From Actinomycetota bacterium (lineage in GTDB: Bacteria > Actinomycetota > Geothermincolia > Fen-727 > Anoxymicrobiaceae), in the NCBI GenBank assembly GCA_018894655.1, contig JAHIPE010000032.1, positions 1-22,429 on the forward strand: a DNA stretch of 22,429 nucleotides. The letters are read 5' to 3'. The notes under the pieces were generated by a model. It had not been told where the DNA came from. It made no database searches and saw only the letters and a program-made list of their open reading frames with translations. A program made the translations under genes and the position numbers. Positions 14,739-22,287 of this stretch are shown one piece after another; position 1 is the stretch's first letter; every line of letters starts with the position of its first letter.

Positions 14739-16271
14739 CTACTTGGCATACTCGACGACCCGGGTTTCTCGGATGACCGTTATCTTTATCTGGCCGGGAT
14801 AGTCCAGTTGATCCTCGATCTCCTTGGCAATATCTCGCGCCAGCGTTGCGCTCATCAGGTCATCGACCGAATCCGCCTGCACTACTATCCGTATCTCGCG
14901 GCCCGCCTGCATGGCGTAAGACCTCTCTACACCGTCAAACGAATCCGCCAGGGTCTCCAGCCTCTCCAGCCTCTTTATGTAACTATCTAACGTCTCTCGC
15001 CTGGCCCCCGGCCTGGCGGCGGAGATGGCGTCGGCGGCCTGTATGAGCACGTCCTCGATGGTCTTTACATCGACCTCACCGTGGTGGGCCTCAATAGCCT
15101 GGCATATGATCTTGCTCTCCCCGAGCCTTTTCGCCAGGTCGGCGCCGATAAGGGCGTGTGATCCTTCCACCTCGTGGTCTATGGCTTTTCCGATATCGTG
15201 AAGTAGCCCGGCGCGCTTGGGGACGCGCGGGTCCAGCCCAAGCTCTGAAGCCATGATCCCGGCAAGGTGCGCGACCTCCAGGGAGTGCATCAGGACGTTC
15301 TGGCCGTAAGAGGTCCTGTACTTCAACCTTCCCAGCGCCCGTACCAACTCCTTGTTCAGGTTGTGTATCACCACCTCGAAAACCGCCTCTTCACCGGCCT
15401 CCCTGATCTCGTTCTCCACCTCCGCCTTGGCCTTCTCGTACATCTCCTCGATCCGCGCAGGCTGTATCCTGCCGTCATTTATCAGCTTCTCCAGGGATAT
15501 CCTGGCAATCTCGCGCCGGATAGGGTCGAAGCTCGACAGTATGACCGCCTCGGGCGTATCGTCTATTATCAGGTTTATACCTGTCAGGTTCTCGAAGGTG
15601 CGGATATTCCTACCTTCACGCCCTATTATCCTGCCCTTCATCTCGTCATTGGGCAGCATGACGACAGATACTGTTGTTTCCGCCACGTGGTCCGAGGCGC
15701 ACCTCTGGATTGCAAGCGAAACGATCTTCCTCGCCCTCTTGTCGGCCTCCTCACGTGCCCTGGACTCCTCTTCCTTGACAAATAGGGCGCACTCGCCCCT
15801 GACATCGTTTCTCACGCTCGCAAGCAGGTGCTCCTTCGCTTCCTGGGTAGACATCCTCGCGACTTTCTCCACCAGGTGCTTTTGCTCCGAGGCGGCCCTT
15901 GCAAGCTTGGACTCCTGAGACTTCAGGTGCTCCTCCCTTGAGGATATACTTTTCTTCCGCTTCTTGGCGTCTCCCTCCTGTGCCTCCAGGCTCTCCTCGC
16001 GCTTGTTCAACCTGCGCTCCATCTTCTGCAAGTCACTGCGCCTGCTCTTGAGGTCACTCTCCGCTTCAGCCCGCATGGTATGGATCTTGTCCTTTGCCTC
16101 AAGTTGAGCTTCACGCTTCAGGTTCTGCGACTCCCTCTTGGCGTCGGTAACCAGTTGCTTGGCCGTTGCTTCAGCAGCCGCGACCCGTGATTCTCCGAGG
16201 TACTTTCGAACGAGGAATCCAATAACAAACCCCGCGGTTATCGCGCCGATTCCGACAATAACGTATTTCAT
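14739..16271 (-). CDS. rny: Ribonuclease Y
   Basis: A 510-residue membrane-anchored endoribonuclease that initiates mRNA decay. Order: N-terminal transmembrane helix (about 3-21), long charged coiled coil (about 30-185), KH domain with GRIIGREGRNIR (213-224), and HD phosphohydrolase domain with His329 and the metal-binding His358-Asp359 in LLHDIGKAIDHE. Length and architecture are canonical. GAGAGGGGG precedes ATG 16271. A compact hairpin lies about 28 nt upstream of the start. recA-recX upstream and rny at this position is a common order in Gram-positive genomes. Confidence 0.96.
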   Translation of the reverse strand: MKYVIVGIGAITAGFVIGFLVRKYLGESRVAAAEATAKQLVTDAKRESQNLKREAQLEAKDKIHTMRAEAESDLKSRRSDLQKMERRLNKREESLEAQEGDAKKRKKSISSREEHLKSQESKLARAASEQKHLVEKVARMSTQEAKEHLLASVRNDVRGECALFVKEEESRAREEADKRARKIVSLAIQRCASDHVAETTVSVVMLPNDEMKGRIIGREGRNIRTFENLTGINLIIDDTPEAVILSSFDPIRREIARISLEKLINDGRIQPARIEEMYEKAKAEVENEIREAGEEAVFEVVIHNLNKELVRALGRLKYRTSYGQNVLMHSLEVAHLAGIMASELGLDPRVPKRAGLLHDIGKAIDHEVEGSHALIGADLAKRLGESKIICQAIEAHHGEVDVKTIEDVLIQAADAISAARPGARRETLDSYIKRLERLETLADSFDGVERSYAMQAGREIRIVVQADSVDDLMSATLARDIAKEIEDQLDYPGQIKITVIRETRVVEYAK

Positions 16272-16298
16272 TCCAATCGCCCCCTCTCTATGAAAATA

Positions 16299-16317
16299 CG
16301 CCGAGCAATGCTCGGCG
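16299..16317 (-). terminator. Compact hairpin between recX and rny
   Basis: CGCCGAGC, loop ATT, GCTCGGCG forms a perfect 8-bp stem, followed on the minus strand by TATTTT. The stem is strong but the U-tract is short and interrupted. It could terminate the recA-recX transcript or act as a 5' stabiliser for rny mRNA. The rest of the 186-nt gap is AT-richer than its surroundings, with no convincing promoter. Confidence 0.5.
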
Positions 16318-16457
16318 CAAGAATACCAATATACTCGACTCTTACCGCAAGCTACTCAAACGCTCCGGTTCGAATTACCTCTCGCCTTTTTAGCTACTAA
16401 CGTCAAATTCGCCTTATTTAGCAAGTAATTGATATCCTAACGCAACTCTAACCTGTT

Positions 16458-16949
16458 CTAATTGTATTCTGGCCCCGTTTGAGTGTCAATGATATCCGAG
16501 CGACACACCTCGTCCGCCACTTCCGGCGAGTACCCCTGCCTTATCAAGTACCGCTTTATCTTGACCCGTCTTGTAACCGGTTCGTCGCCGGGCATCCGCG
16601 AAACCCTTAACGCCGCGACCTCTCCGGCCCTTTCTACCTCCCGGTGATAAGGGTACCCGGCCATCACCTCTTTTATCAGTTCCATCTCCAGTTTCTTCTT
16701 GACCAGCCCGTCGCGTACGCGGCGGCAACCGTAACCCTTGCGCAGCATCTCCTCGACGAGCAGAGTTGCGAACACCGCGTCGTCGATCAGCCCTTTTGAC
16801 TGGAGGTAAACTACAACCTCGTCAACCACATCGCTGTGGTAACCCCACCTGCGCAACCTACTACGGGTTTCTCCGGCGGACCGTGGCCTGTAATCGATAA
16901 ACCTTAATGCTCTTTTCAGCGCTTCGTCATCGATGCTGGAGACCTCGTG
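16458..16949 (-). CDS. recX: RecX regulatory protein; start codon unclear, in frame with recA
   Basis: RecX binds RecA filaments and limits or modulates strand exchange. The frame given runs from the codon after the recA TAG to the TAG at 16458 (163 codons). The RecX repeats are recognisable: ALKRALRFIDYRPRSAGE, then RRWGYHSDVVDEVV, GLIDDAVFA, RKGYGCRRVRDGL, and IKRYLIRQGYSPE near the end. The first conventional start in frame is TTG 16856, which has no spaced ribosome-binding site and removes about the first 31 codons, including the conserved first helix. Candidates for the true start are read-through from recA or ATC 16934 behind GAGGT (7-nt spacer). RecX identity is firm; where translation begins is not. 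Confidence 0.78.
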   Translation of the reverse strand, partial: HEVSSIDDEALKRALRFIDYRPRSAGETRSRLRRWGYHSDVVDEVVVYLQSKGLIDDAVFATLLVEEMLRKGYGCRRVRDGLVKKKLEMELIKEVMAGYPYHREVERAGEVAALRVSRMPGDEPVTRRVKIKRYLIRQGYSPEVADEVCRSDIIDTQTGPEYN

Positions 16950-16952
16950 CTA
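16916..16952 (-). other. recA/recX junction: in-frame TAG with no canonical start for recX
   Basis: After the last recA codons (Lys-Lys) comes TAG (16952-16950), then in the same frame codons for His-Glu-Val-Ser-Ser-Ile-Asp-Asp-Glu-Ala-Leu, leading into the conserved RecX helix. A Shine-Dalgarno-like GAGGT (16946-16942) lies 7 nt before ATC (16934). The only ATG (16930) is out of frame and meets TGA (16918) after four codons. TAG is an ordinary stop elsewhere here (rny, dacA, ftsR), so general recoding is unlikely. Confidence 0.6.
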
Positions 16953-18050
16953 CTTCTTCTGGGCGCCGCCCTTCCCCTCGCGCTTCTTCTCACCTTCAGG
17001 TTTCGGCTCTCCGGCGCTGCCGCCCTCCCGGGATTCACCCTCGGTGTCCCCTGCTTTCGAAAGCCCTGACTTCTCCCTGATTATCCCCTCAACGCACCTG
17101 GACATCTCGGCATGCTCGGCAAGGAATGCCTTTGCGTTCTCACGCCCCTGGCCCAACTGGTCCTCCTCGTACATGTACCACGCGCCGCTTTTATTGATGA
17201 CGCCGTTGGCGACACCAAGGTCGAGTATATCCCCTTCGATGGATATCCCCTCGCCGTACATGATGTCGAACTCGGCGTTTCGAAACGGTGGCGCGACCTT
17301 GTTCTTCACCACCCTCGCCCTGACGCGGTTGCCTATCATGTCGTTACCTTTCTTGAGGGATTCTATCTTTCGCAGGTCTATCCTTACGGTTGAGTAGAAC
17401 TTCAGTGCCCTGCCGCCAGGGGTAACCTCCGGGTTGCCGAACATGACGCCAATCTTCTCCCTCAACTGGTTGATGAATATCATGACGGTCCGGGATCGGC
17501 TTATGGCGTTGGACAGCTTGCGAAGCGCCTGCGACATCAGGCGCGCCTGGAGCCCTACGTGAGTATCGCCGATGTCCCCCTCGATCTCCACCCTGGGGAC
17601 CAACGCGGCAACGGAGTCTATGACCACCACGTCAACCGCCGCGCTGCGTATCAGGAGTTCGGCTATCTCCAGGGCCTGCTCGCCGGTGTCCGGCTGGCTT
17701 ATAAGCAACTCGTCGATATCTACCCCGATCCTCTTCGAGTACTGTGGGTCCAGCGCGTTCTCCACGTCAATGAACGCCCCCACGCCACCTTTCTTCTGAG
17801 CCTCCGCCAGGATATGAAGCGCAACCGTCGTCTTGCCGCTTGACTCAGGGCCGAATATCTCGATCACCCTGCCCCTGGGTACCCCGCCCACTCCCAGTGC
17901 GATGTCCAGCGCCAGCGAGCCGGTGGGAATGACATCGACCGCCATGCGGTCTGCCTCCGCGCCGAGCTTCATTATCGAGCCGCGGCCGAACTGCCGCTCA
18001 ATCTGCATGAGTGCCATCTCGAGCGATTTATCCTTATCCAAACCTCTCAC
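16950..18050 (-). CDS. recA: Recombinase RecA
   Basis: A 366-residue RecA: the ATP-dependent strand-exchange protein of homologous recombination and SOS co-protease. Walker A GPESSGKT is at 67-74; the QLREKIGVMFGNPEVTPGG block (L2/DNA binding) and the KFYSTVRIDLR strand are intact; no intein is present. The C-terminal tail (about 325-366) is Lys/Glu/Gly-rich, as usual. The start is GTG 18050 or, with better spacing to GAGAGGG, TTG 18041; both precede the conserved DKDKSLEMAL. It follows thpR by 84 nt. No clear actinobacterial or Bacillus-type SOS box was seen upstream. The stop is TAG and the frame continues directly into recX. Confidence 0.97.
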   Translation of the reverse strand: MRGLDKDKSLEMALMQIERQFGRGSIMKLGAEADRMAVDVIPTGSLALDIALGVGGVPRGRVIEIFGPESSGKTTVALHILAEAQKKGGVGAFIDVENALDPQYSKRIGVDIDELLISQPDTGEQALEIAELLIRSAAVDVVVIDSVAALVPRVEIEGDIGDTHVGLQARLMSQALRKLSNAISRSRTVMIFINQLREKIGVMFGNPEVTPGGRALKFYSTVRIDLRKIESLKKGNDMIGNRVRARVVKNKVAPPFRNAEFDIMYGEGISIEGDILDLGVANGVINKSGAWYMYEEDQLGQGRENAKAFLAEHAEMSRCVEGIIREKSGLSKAGDTEGESREGGSAGEPKPEGEKKREGKGGAQKK

Positions 18051-18134
18051 CCTCTCGTCGTTCTCCCATTGTCAGACTCTCGGTTATCTTATCTTCACAA
18101 CGCCCGCCGGCACCTACTGTCAAGGCCGGATGTT

Positions 18135-18707
18135 TCATCTTAAAGGCGGCATCTTCTCCACCACGGTATACTCCGCGTCGGTGCTCCCCGGTTCGCTTCT
18201 GAACAGCACTATGTGATTCACGTCAAGTGTCACCGTGTCACGGAACCGCTCAACGAATTCCACCGGAATTGATACCGGTTTCTTCCGCGATCGCCCAACG
18301 GTAACGTGCGGTGTGTACCTGCGCTTCTCACGTGCAATGCCGTGCTTCACCGCCGCCTTGTCAAGGGCTCGGTAGACCTCGCGTGCTCGTCCCTCTTGAT
18401 CGCCGGCGCCCACCCATAACACCCGGGCTGAACCGGTGGAGGGAAACGCTCCCACACAGCCTATCTCAAGCCGCAGCGGCAGGAATCGCGCGGCCTCTCG
18501 CAACATCAAGGAAAGCTCATCCACAATAGATGGATCACACTGACCCAGGAACTTGAGCGTTACGTGCAGGTTTTCTTCCGGGACCCAGCGAACACCGGGC
18601 AACTCCCCCGAGAGTCTCTTCACTATCCCCACAACGTGACCTCGCGCGGAATCGTTCAACGCTATCCCTGTGAATAACCTTACCGGCGACTCAGGCTTGT
18701 CGTTCAT
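18135..18707 (-). CDS. thpR: RNA 2',3'-cyclic phosphodiesterase (2H family)
   Basis: A 190-residue 2H phosphoesterase (formerly called 2'-5' RNA ligase LigT). Both catalytic HxTx motifs are present: His48-Val-Thr50-Leu in NLHVTLKFLG and His135-Val-Thr137-Val in PHVTVGR. The enzyme opens 2',3'-cyclic phosphates on RNA ends to 2'-phosphates. thpR immediately before recA is a recurrent order in Gram-positive genomes. There is no Shine-Dalgarno sequence before ATG 18707, while a promoter-like -10 sits 9 nt upstream, suggesting a leaderless or near-leaderless message. Confidence 0.92.
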   Translation of the reverse strand: MNDKPESPVRLFTGIALNDSARGHVVGIVKRLSGELPGVRWVPEENLHVTLKFLGQCDPSIVDELSLMLREAARFLPLRLEIGCVGAFPSTGSARVLWVGAGDQEGRAREVYRALDKAAVKHGIAREKRRYTPHVTVGRSRKKPVSIPVEFVERFRDTVTLDVNHIVLFRSEPGSTDAEYTVVEKMPPLR

Positions 18708-18716
18708 TACAGTTCA

Positions 18717-18745
18717 ATTTTAACACCAACCGCCAACCAATACAA
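18717..18745 (-). promoter_or_regulatory. Candidate near-leaderless promoter for thpR-recA-recX
   Basis: TAAAAT (18722-18717, five of six consensus) lies 9 nt before the thpR ATG, with a weak -35 TTGTAT (18745-18740) at a 17-nt spacer. The transcription start would fall within about 3 nt of the ATG, which explains why no ribosome-binding site is visible. Leaderless messages are common in Actinobacteria. Confidence 0.42.
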
Positions 18746-18825
18746 GCAACTACGAGCTGGAAACGTAGACCTTGTATAAACCGTCCTAAACCAGGTCGAC
18801 CCCGGGGCGTGAAGATTACACCGTC

Positions 18826-19896
18826 CTACTCCCAGAAGAAGTGCTTGTCCCGCTTTTCCTTGCGGTTCTTACTACCGGCACTTCCACGGCCTTCACCGTT
18901 TCCATCTTCGGCGAACTCCCCGAAGACATCCTCATCTCCATCTATAGACAGTACCTCTTCAACCAGTTTCGAACTCTGTGGGGAGTCAGCCTCCGACTCC
19001 TGCTTGACCGAAACCGCTTTGGCACCCTTCTTTACAGAGGAATTATCGCTAGTTCCCGTGGAGGCCTTGGCCACCGGAGGCTTCTCCGCCACCGGCGGCG
19101 CTGTCACCATCTTCTCCTGCTTCGCCTTTGGAGCGGACGCACCTGACCCCGTGCTATCTTCCGTAACCGCCTGAGGCCCGTCAGTGGTCTTTGCTTCCTC
19201 CTCTTTCAACGGTTTTACGGCCGCTTTCACCGGCGGCTCCGTTGGTTCGCTGTCAGGCGGCTCTGTGGGAACTGCCTTTGGCGCTACTCTCTCCGGGGGA
19301 TTGACAACCGGTGGCATCTCGGCCGGAGGCTTCTCGATCGGGGGAGGCGCCTTGGCCTCGGCTATCTCTTGCAGGTCGGGCTCAGGGGGTTCCTCTATAA
19401 CATGCTCATCTTTCTCCGATTCGATCTCCGAGACCTGCACCAGATGCGCGTCGGCGAGATCACGAATCGACAAGATGTAGCTCCGTCTTATCTCCTTCAG
19501 CCGTGTCAGGCTCCTTTCGAGCTTCTGCCTTTCGCCCTCTGCGCGCAGAATCAGTTGCTTGGCCTGCTCCTGAGCGCCACTGACCATGGAATCGGCTCCC
19601 TCCCGGGCCTGGCTCACTATTGCCTCTGATTCCTGCCTGGCCTGGTCCCTCACCGCCTCGGCGGACTTGGTCGCCGCCAGCAAGGCGCTCTGCAGGGATG
19701 TCTGCATCTCCTCGAACTCGGATAACCTCTTCTTGGAGTGCTCTATCTGCTGCTTGAGGTCAACGTTCTCCTGGATGAGCCTCTCGAACTCATCGGCTAC
19801 CTGGTCGAGGAACGAATCGACCTCTTCCTCGTTGTATCCCCCGAACCGGGCGGTCTTGAACTCCTTGTGATGGATATCCAGCGGAGTCAATGCCAT
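18826..19896 (-). CDS. divIVA: DivIVA-family polar growth/septum site protein
   Basis: A 356-residue DivIVA (Wag31-like) protein that marks curved membrane at poles and septa. The N-terminal membrane-binding domain is classic: LTPLDIHHKEF, then ARFGGYNEEEVDSFLD. A long coiled coil spans about 30-150. Residues 165-300 are a Pro/Glu/Ala/Thr-rich, probably disordered linker, and the tail is acidic then basic, ending DKHFFWE. The extension makes it longer than Bacillus DivIVA, as in other actinobacteria. ATG 19896 is chosen over TTG 19905 because GGAGG lies 9 nt before the ATG but abuts the TTG. It follows proC, sepF and yggS in the standard division cluster. Confidence 0.93.
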   Translation of the reverse strand: MALTPLDIHHKEFKTARFGGYNEEEVDSFLDQVADEFERLIQENVDLKQQIEHSKKRLSEFEEMQTSLQSALLAATKSAEAVRDQARQESEAIVSQAREGADSMVSGAQEQAKQLILRAEGERQKLERSLTRLKEIRRSYILSIRDLADAHLVQVSEIESEKDEHVIEEPPEPDLQEIAEAKAPPPIEKPPAEMPPVVNPPERVAPKAVPTEPPDSEPTEPPVKAAVKPLKEEEAKTTDGPQAVTEDSTGSGASAPKAKQEKMVTAPPVAEKPPVAKASTGTSDNSSVKKGAKAVSVKQESEADSPQSSKLVEEVLSIDGDEDVFGEFAEDGNGEGRGSAGSKNRKEKRDKHFFWE

Positions 19897-19923
19897 CAGC
19901 CCCAACCTCCATTGCTCGAATGC

Positions 19924-20727
19924 TTACCTGGTCAACTCCCCCGCCCGAGAGCGAGCGGCGCATACCGCGTCCCCTACTGCTTCGACAAAACCAGCATCCT
20001 CCAGCTTGCCCAGGGCGGCTACGGTCGTGCCGCCCGGCGATGAAACCGATTCTCGAAGATCGCCTGCTTCACGTCCGGATTCCTTAAGGACCCTGGCGGC
20101 CCCCCACAGCGTTTCCCTGGCGAGCATTCTGGCCGTATCACGGGGTAGCCCCCCGTCAACACCGGCCATTTCAAGCGCCTCCACCAGGAGAAAGAAGTAG
20201 GCGGGTCCGCTACCGCTCAACGCGGTTACAAGGTCCATCCATTCCTCTTCCACCTCTACGATTTCTCCAATAGCCTCGAGCAACCTGAGGACCTGTTCTC
20301 GGTCCAGGCCCCGGGAGCCCGGATCAACGGTGTAAGCGGAAACCGCAGCGCCGGCCGAAGCGGCCATGTTCGGCATTACCCTGACCAGGGAAGGCTCCCC
20401 CCCAACACCAGCCCTCAAGGAGCCAAGGGACAACCCGGCCACGATAGATAGGATTACCTTTCCTTCCAGGTCAACCCCGGAGATCTCGTCCAGGACTTCC
20501 CCGCTGTCCTGTGGTTTGACCGCGAGCACCACGATCTTTGATTCACCGGCGGCACCCGCGTTATCTTCGGCCAAGGAAACACCGTAGCGGCCTGATAGCA
20601 ACTCTCCCCTGGCTGGTACGCGGTCTCTGACGACTACATCCTCGGGCTTGAGCGTGCCGGACCCCAGCCAACCCTTGAGCATCGCCTCACCCATGTTGCC
20701 GGCTCCGATCAAGGACACCTCGTACAA
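19924..20727 (-). CDS. proC: Pyrroline-5-carboxylate reductase
   Basis: A 267-residue NAD(P)H-dependent reductase for the last step of proline synthesis. The Rossmann motif GAGNMG is at 8-13, VLAVKPQ at about 67-73, and the C-terminal dimer domain has ALSGSGPAYFF and SSPGGTT, all diagnostic for ProC. Length is normal. The start is TTG 20727 with GGGG 7 nt upstream, 15 nt after the sepF stop. ProC inside the sepF-divIVA cluster is a known arrangement in actinobacteria and other Gram-positives; no functional link to division is implied. Confidence 0.94.
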   Translation of the reverse strand: MYEVSLIGAGNMGEAMLKGWLGSGTLKPEDVVVRDRVPARGELLSGRYGVSLAEDNAGAAGESKIVVLAVKPQDSGEVLDEISGVDLEGKVILSIVAGLSLGSLRAGVGGEPSLVRVMPNMAASAGAAVSAYTVDPGSRGLDREQVLRLLEAIGEIVEVEEEWMDLVTALSGSGPAYFFLLVEALEMAGVDGGLPRDTARMLARETLWGAARVLKESGREAGDLRESVSSPGGTTVAALGKLEDAGFVEAVGDAVCAARSRAGELTR

Positions 20728-20742
20728 TTCACACCCCGGTTA

Positions 20743-21186
20743 TTAGAACTGGTTGAAGAACCCCTTCTCGCGCATCCACTTCCGGTCTTCGGCGGATACC
20801 TCCACATCAGACGGCGTGAGCAGGAACACCATCTCGGCAACGCGCTGGATACCTCCGTCCAGGCCATAAGTGAGCCCGCTTACGAAGTCTATAAGCCTCT
20901 TGGCAAGGTCGCGGTCTATACTCTGAAGGTTAACGATCACCGGAGTATCGTTCTTGAACTTCCCGCCTATCTGCTCTGCATCGTTGAAGCTCTTGGGCTC
21001 AATGACGTGTACGCGGGCAGTCACCTCCGGCACTGGCTGGAGTATCCTGCTATCCGCCCCGCCGCGCCTGCGGGGTACCTTTTCCGATATCTCATCAACC
21101 GCTTCTTCACGGGCCCTCATCTCGCCGAACTCGTCTGGCTCCTTCAGGCCAAGCCACTCGGCGACCCTGCCCCAAAGACCGGGCAT
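20743..21186 (-). CDS. sepF: Cell division protein SepF
   Basis: A 147-residue FtsZ membrane tether. The N-terminal MPGLWGRVAEWLGL is an amphipathic membrane-targeting helix. A charged linker (to about 55) follows, then the SepF/DUF552 domain with VHVIEPKSFNDAEQIGGKF and PVIVNLQSIDRDLAKRLIDFVSGL, and GGIQRVAEMVFLLTP near the end. ATG 21186 is chosen because a near-perfect AAGGAGGT lies 8 nt upstream. The frame stays open to TTG 21222, but that would add 12 residues ahead of the membrane helix. Without MinCDE in view, SepF and DivIVA are the division-site proteins visible here. Confidence 0.93.
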   Translation of the reverse strand: MPGLWGRVAEWLGLKEPDEFGEMRAREEAVDEISEKVPRRRGGADSRILQPVPEVTARVHVIEPKSFNDAEQIGGKFKNDTPVIVNLQSIDRDLAKRLIDFVSGLTYGLDGGIQRVAEMVFLLTPSDVEVSAEDRKWMREKGFFNQF

Positions 21187-21242
21187 CACAACAACCTCCT
21201 TGCCTGGACATTCAACGCTCAAACATCGATGGCCGGCGCAAC

Positions 21243-21938
21243 TCAGTCGACCGGCCCGAATACCGCGGTTCCTACCCTGACTATCGTTGAACCCTCCTCG
21301 ATGGCCACCTCGAAATCTCCTGTCATGCCCATCGAAAGTTCACGGCAACGAAACCCCGCTCCGGCTCCCTCGAGACGCCTGCCGAGCTCCCTCAGGTCCC
21401 TGAATACCCACCTGACCTCCTCGGGATTCGAGACCCACGGCGCTATCGTCGAAAGCCCCAGCACCTCGATGCTCCCGCAATCGGCCAGGCTCTCGAGCAT
21501 GCTCTCCACACCCTCAGGCTCGAGCCCGTACTTGCTCTCCTCTCCCGCCACGTTTACCTGCAGGAGAACCGGTTGTACTACCCCCAACTGCTCCGCCCTC
21601 CTGCTGACCTCCAGCGCCAGTCTCCCGCTGTCCACAGAGTGTATCAACGACACGGCGCCCACAACGTGTTTCACCTTGTTCCGTTGTAAATGGCCTATGA
21701 AATGCCACTCAACATCTCCACCGACCGCCTCCATCTTGGCCAGCATCTCCTGCACCCTGTTCTCGCCGACCAATCTCACACCGGCGCTCAGTGCTTCCTC
21801 TATCTGGCCCGGCTGCCTGTTCTTGACCGCCAGCAACAACCTCGCATGATCAGGGTTCCTGCCAACCCTGATTGAAGCCAACCTCATGCGGCCTATGACC
21901 GACTCTACGTTGCCTCTTATTTTCCTTACCTCTATCAT
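21243..21938 (-). CDS. yggS: YggS/PLPBP-family pyridoxal phosphate homeostasis protein
   Basis: A 231-residue alanine-racemase-fold protein that binds PLP and balances B6 vitamers and amino-acid pools. Family blocks: LLLAVKNRQP with the PLP lysine Lys39, GENRVQE, WHFIGHLQRNK, VNVAGEESKYG, GLSTIAP, LSMGMTGDFEVAIEEGSTIVRVG. The latter two regions bind the PLP phosphate. ATG 21938 gives the family length; GTG 21974 would add 12 residues. It precedes sepF by 56 nt, the common Gram-positive yggS-sepF order. Confidence 0.93.
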   Translation of the reverse strand: MIEVRKIRGNVESVIGRMRLASIRVGRNPDHARLLLAVKNRQPGQIEEALSAGVRLVGENRVQEMLAKMEAVGGDVEWHFIGHLQRNKVKHVVGAVSLIHSVDSGRLALEVSRRAEQLGVVQPVLLQVNVAGEESKYGLEPEGVESMLESLADCGSIEVLGLSTIAPWVSNPEEVRWVFRDLRELGRRLEGAGAGFRCRELSMGMTGDFEVAIEEGSTIVRVGTAVFGPVD

Positions 21939-22005
21939 TCGCCTATATTCCGTGTTATTCCTTTGCAGGACCACCTCTCTTCCGGCAACACATTCTTGAT
22001 ATTAC

Positions 22006-22287
22006 TTACACGTAGCGAACCTTGAAACCTCTATCCCCGGCCGGTTCCTCCCAGCGGATATCCACCGATTCGATAACAGCGTGCGGAGGTCCCTGGCGGC
22101 ACCATCCAACCGCCCGTTCGACCGCCGCCCGTTCGCCTTCAAAAACTGCTTCGACCTCCCCGCCGGGGAGGTTCCTGACCCATCCCGCGAGCCCCAGCGA
22201 CAGCGCCTTCTCACGGGTGTCCGCCCTGAAGAACACCCCCTGGACCCTCCCACTGACTACCACCCGAGCGCGCACTATGCCGGGCAT
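22006..22287 (-). CDS. acyP: Acylphosphatase
   Basis: A 93-residue small enzyme that hydrolyses acyl phosphates. The catalytic signature GRVQGVFFR gives Arg21, and GWVRNLPGG gives Asn39, the two residues required. From ATG 22287 the length matches the 90-100 residue family. The frame is open upstream to 22413, but that extension is Arg/Ser-rich and not acylphosphatase-like. GGGG lies about 7 nt before the ATG. The next gene, yggS, starts 67 nt downstream. Confidence 0.92.
   Translation of the reverse strand: MPGIVRARVVVSGRVQGVFFRADTREKALSLGLAGWVRNLPGGEVEAVFEGERAAVERAVGWCRQGPPHAVIESVDIRWEEPAGDRGFKVRYV

Noticed and set aside
16458..16952. Pyrrolysine-type or genome-wide TAG recoding to explain the recA-recX frame
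   Set aside because: TAG terminates rny, dacA, ftsR and other genes here at family-typical lengths, so TAG is a normal stop.
18051..18134. SOS box or promoter directly upstream of recA
   Set aside because: No GAAC-N4-GTTC-type site was found. A perfect TTGACA (18123-18118) exists, but there is no acceptable -10 at 16-18 nt.
21816..21830. Possible loss of the PLP-binding lysine in YggS (AVKNR instead of AVSKT)
   Set aside because: Aligning from the following Ile shows Lys39 keeps the normal spacing (Lys+7 to Ile), so the lysine is present.
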